The notes beneath the pieces are model-generated. The model searched no databases and was not told the origin of the DNA. It saw only the letters and a list, made by a program, of their open reading frames with translations. Both the position numbers and the translations under genes were made by a program. From Shimia sp. R10_1 (lineage in GTDB: Bacteria; Pseudomonadota; Alphaproteobacteria; Rhodobacterales; Rhodobacteraceae), in contig NZ_JAGHQX010000001.1 in NCBI RefSeq assembly GCF_017744095.1, positions 124,001-188,000 on the forward strand: 64,000 nucleotides of DNA, written 5' to 3'. Position 1 is the stretch's first letter. Every line of letters starts with the position of its first letter. Of the stretch, positions 63,384-64,000 are shown one piece after another.

Positions 63384-64000
63384 ATGAAGCGTATCAATCT
63401 GGCCTTGCAGGGCGGAGGCGCGCATGGGGCCTTCACCTGGGGTGTGTTGGACGCCTTGTTGCAAGATGAAGAGATCGAGATTGCCGGGATCACCGGCACC
63501 TCGGCGGGGGCGATGAATGGCGCGGCGTTGAAAGCTGGCATGCTGAAAGGTGGTCGGGAGGGCGCGCGCGCAAATCTTGACTGGTTCTGGAGCCAGCTGG
63601 GCGCGGCGCAGGTGCCGGGGCTGGATATGTGGTTTGCCGCTGTTCCGCCCGGCATGGTGAGCCGCAGCATGGAATACAGCTGGCCGTTTATGGCGGCTGA
63701 CATGATGCAGCAGATGACCTCGCCTTATGCGATGGGGCCGTTTTATGCCCATCCGCTGCGCGACATTGTGGATGAGATGAGTTTTGATCTGATCTGTGCC
63801 GATGAAGGCCCGGCGCTGTTTGTCTGTGCAACCAATGTGCGCTCTGGCAAGGCGCGGGTGTTTTCGGGATCTGAGATCAGCGCCGATGCGCTTTTGGCCT
63901 CGGCCTGTTTGCCGACGATGTTTCAGGCGGTGGATGTGGAGGACCCCAAGACCGGGCGGAGGGAGGCCTATTGGGATGGGGGCTACACAGGCAACCCCTC
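63384..64000 (+). CDS. Patatin-like phospholipase, 5' part
   Basis: At least 205 residues of a patatin-family lipase; the gene runs past the window end. The oxyanion glycines are in ALQGGGAHGAF (about 10-12), the nucleophile is Ser40 in ITGTSAGAMNG, and the catalytic Asp would be in YWDGGYTGNP near the cut end. AGGAGGG lies five to six bases before the ATG. The family hydrolyses acyl esters of lipids. Next to 3-hydroxybutyrate dehydrogenase it could act on polyhydroxybutyrate or on membrane lipids; which of these is not shown. Confidence 0.9.
   Translation, partial: MKRINLALQGGGAHGAFTWGVLDALLQDEEIEIAGITGTSAGAMNGAALKAGMLKGGREGARANLDWFWSQLGAAQVPGLDMWFAAVPPGMVSRSMEYSWPFMAADMMQQMTSPYAMGPFYAHPLRDIVDEMSFDLICADEGPALFVCATNVRSGKARVFSGSEISADALLASACLPTMFQAVDVEDPKTGRREAYWDGGYTGNP

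Noticed and set aside
1-64000. tRNA genes, CRISPR arrays, insertion sequences or integrases
   Set aside because: None could be found by reading; intergenic spaces are short and show no cloverleaf, spacer-repeat or transposase pattern.

Overview
The window looks like chromosomal DNA of a marine alphaproteobacterium of the Roseobacter group (Rhodobacterales). The reasons are a complete-looking head-tail gene transfer agent (GTA) cluster of the Rhodobacter capsulatus type, a pyruvate dehydrogenase E1 beta subunit with its own lipoyl domain, a tandem GTTC-N7-GTTC SOS box before uvrA, an M23 peptidase/bactofilin pair and a Hint_2-domain protein. Coding density is high, genes often overlap by 1-14 bases, and no tRNA, rRNA, IS element, integrase or CRISPR array was seen.

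Layout. 1-13110 (+): GTA structural genes from the 3' part of the terminase (cut by the window edge) through portal, prohead protease, capsid, connectors, tail tube, tape measure, tail-tip hub, NlpC/P60 peptidase and the large tail-tip protein. cysE follows and ends at a bidirectional terminator. 14110-18223 (-): pdhC, pdhB, pdhA and an ftsB-like gene. 18224-25875: a DUF1266 membrane protein, class I aldolase, pgk, two overlapping cyclophilins (cytoplasmic and exported), a PRMT-like methyltransferase and an aquaporin. 26095-29489 (-): bactofilin, M23 peptidase, DUF455 ferritin-like protein, peroxiredoxin. 29678-41564: AsmA/YhdP-like protein, queA, MFS transporter, DUF924 protein, a small coiled-coil membrane protein, lpdA, and uvrA with its SOS box. 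41590-49693: Hint-domain protein, then valine catabolism (acyl-CoA dehydrogenase, 3-hydroxyisobutyryl-CoA hydrolase, mmsB, mmsA) with a divergent LysR regulator. 49751-52485: CBS protein, coaD, DUF808 protein, unknown protein. 52748-56531 (+): haem uptake and use, hmuSTUV. 56539-64000: TusA-like protein, CcdA, membrane alpha/beta hydrolase with cytochrome P450, a family-5 solute-binding protein, a probable small RNA, 3-hydroxybutyrate dehydrogenase and a patatin-like protein cut by the window end.

How the genes work together. The GTA block builds a small tailed particle; gene 1, lysis genes and regulators are outside the window. PdhABC and LpdA make one pyruvate dehydrogenase complex, though lpdA lies about 20 kb from pdhABC. 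Acd, HibCH, MmsB and MmsA cover valine breakdown from isobutyryl-CoA onward. HmuTUV imports haem and HmuS handles it in the cytoplasm.

The least explained signals lie between genes: a long nested stem-loop after the capsid gene; an 11-bp triple repeat shared by two distant loci; a perfect inverted repeat just upstream of pdhA; a TTTTGCAAAAATG element shared by the two valine loci; a hairpin that partly masks a ribosome binding site at 57646; and an orphan promoter-hairpin-terminator unit at 62303-62413. All of these come from reading by eye and need comparative or transcript data.
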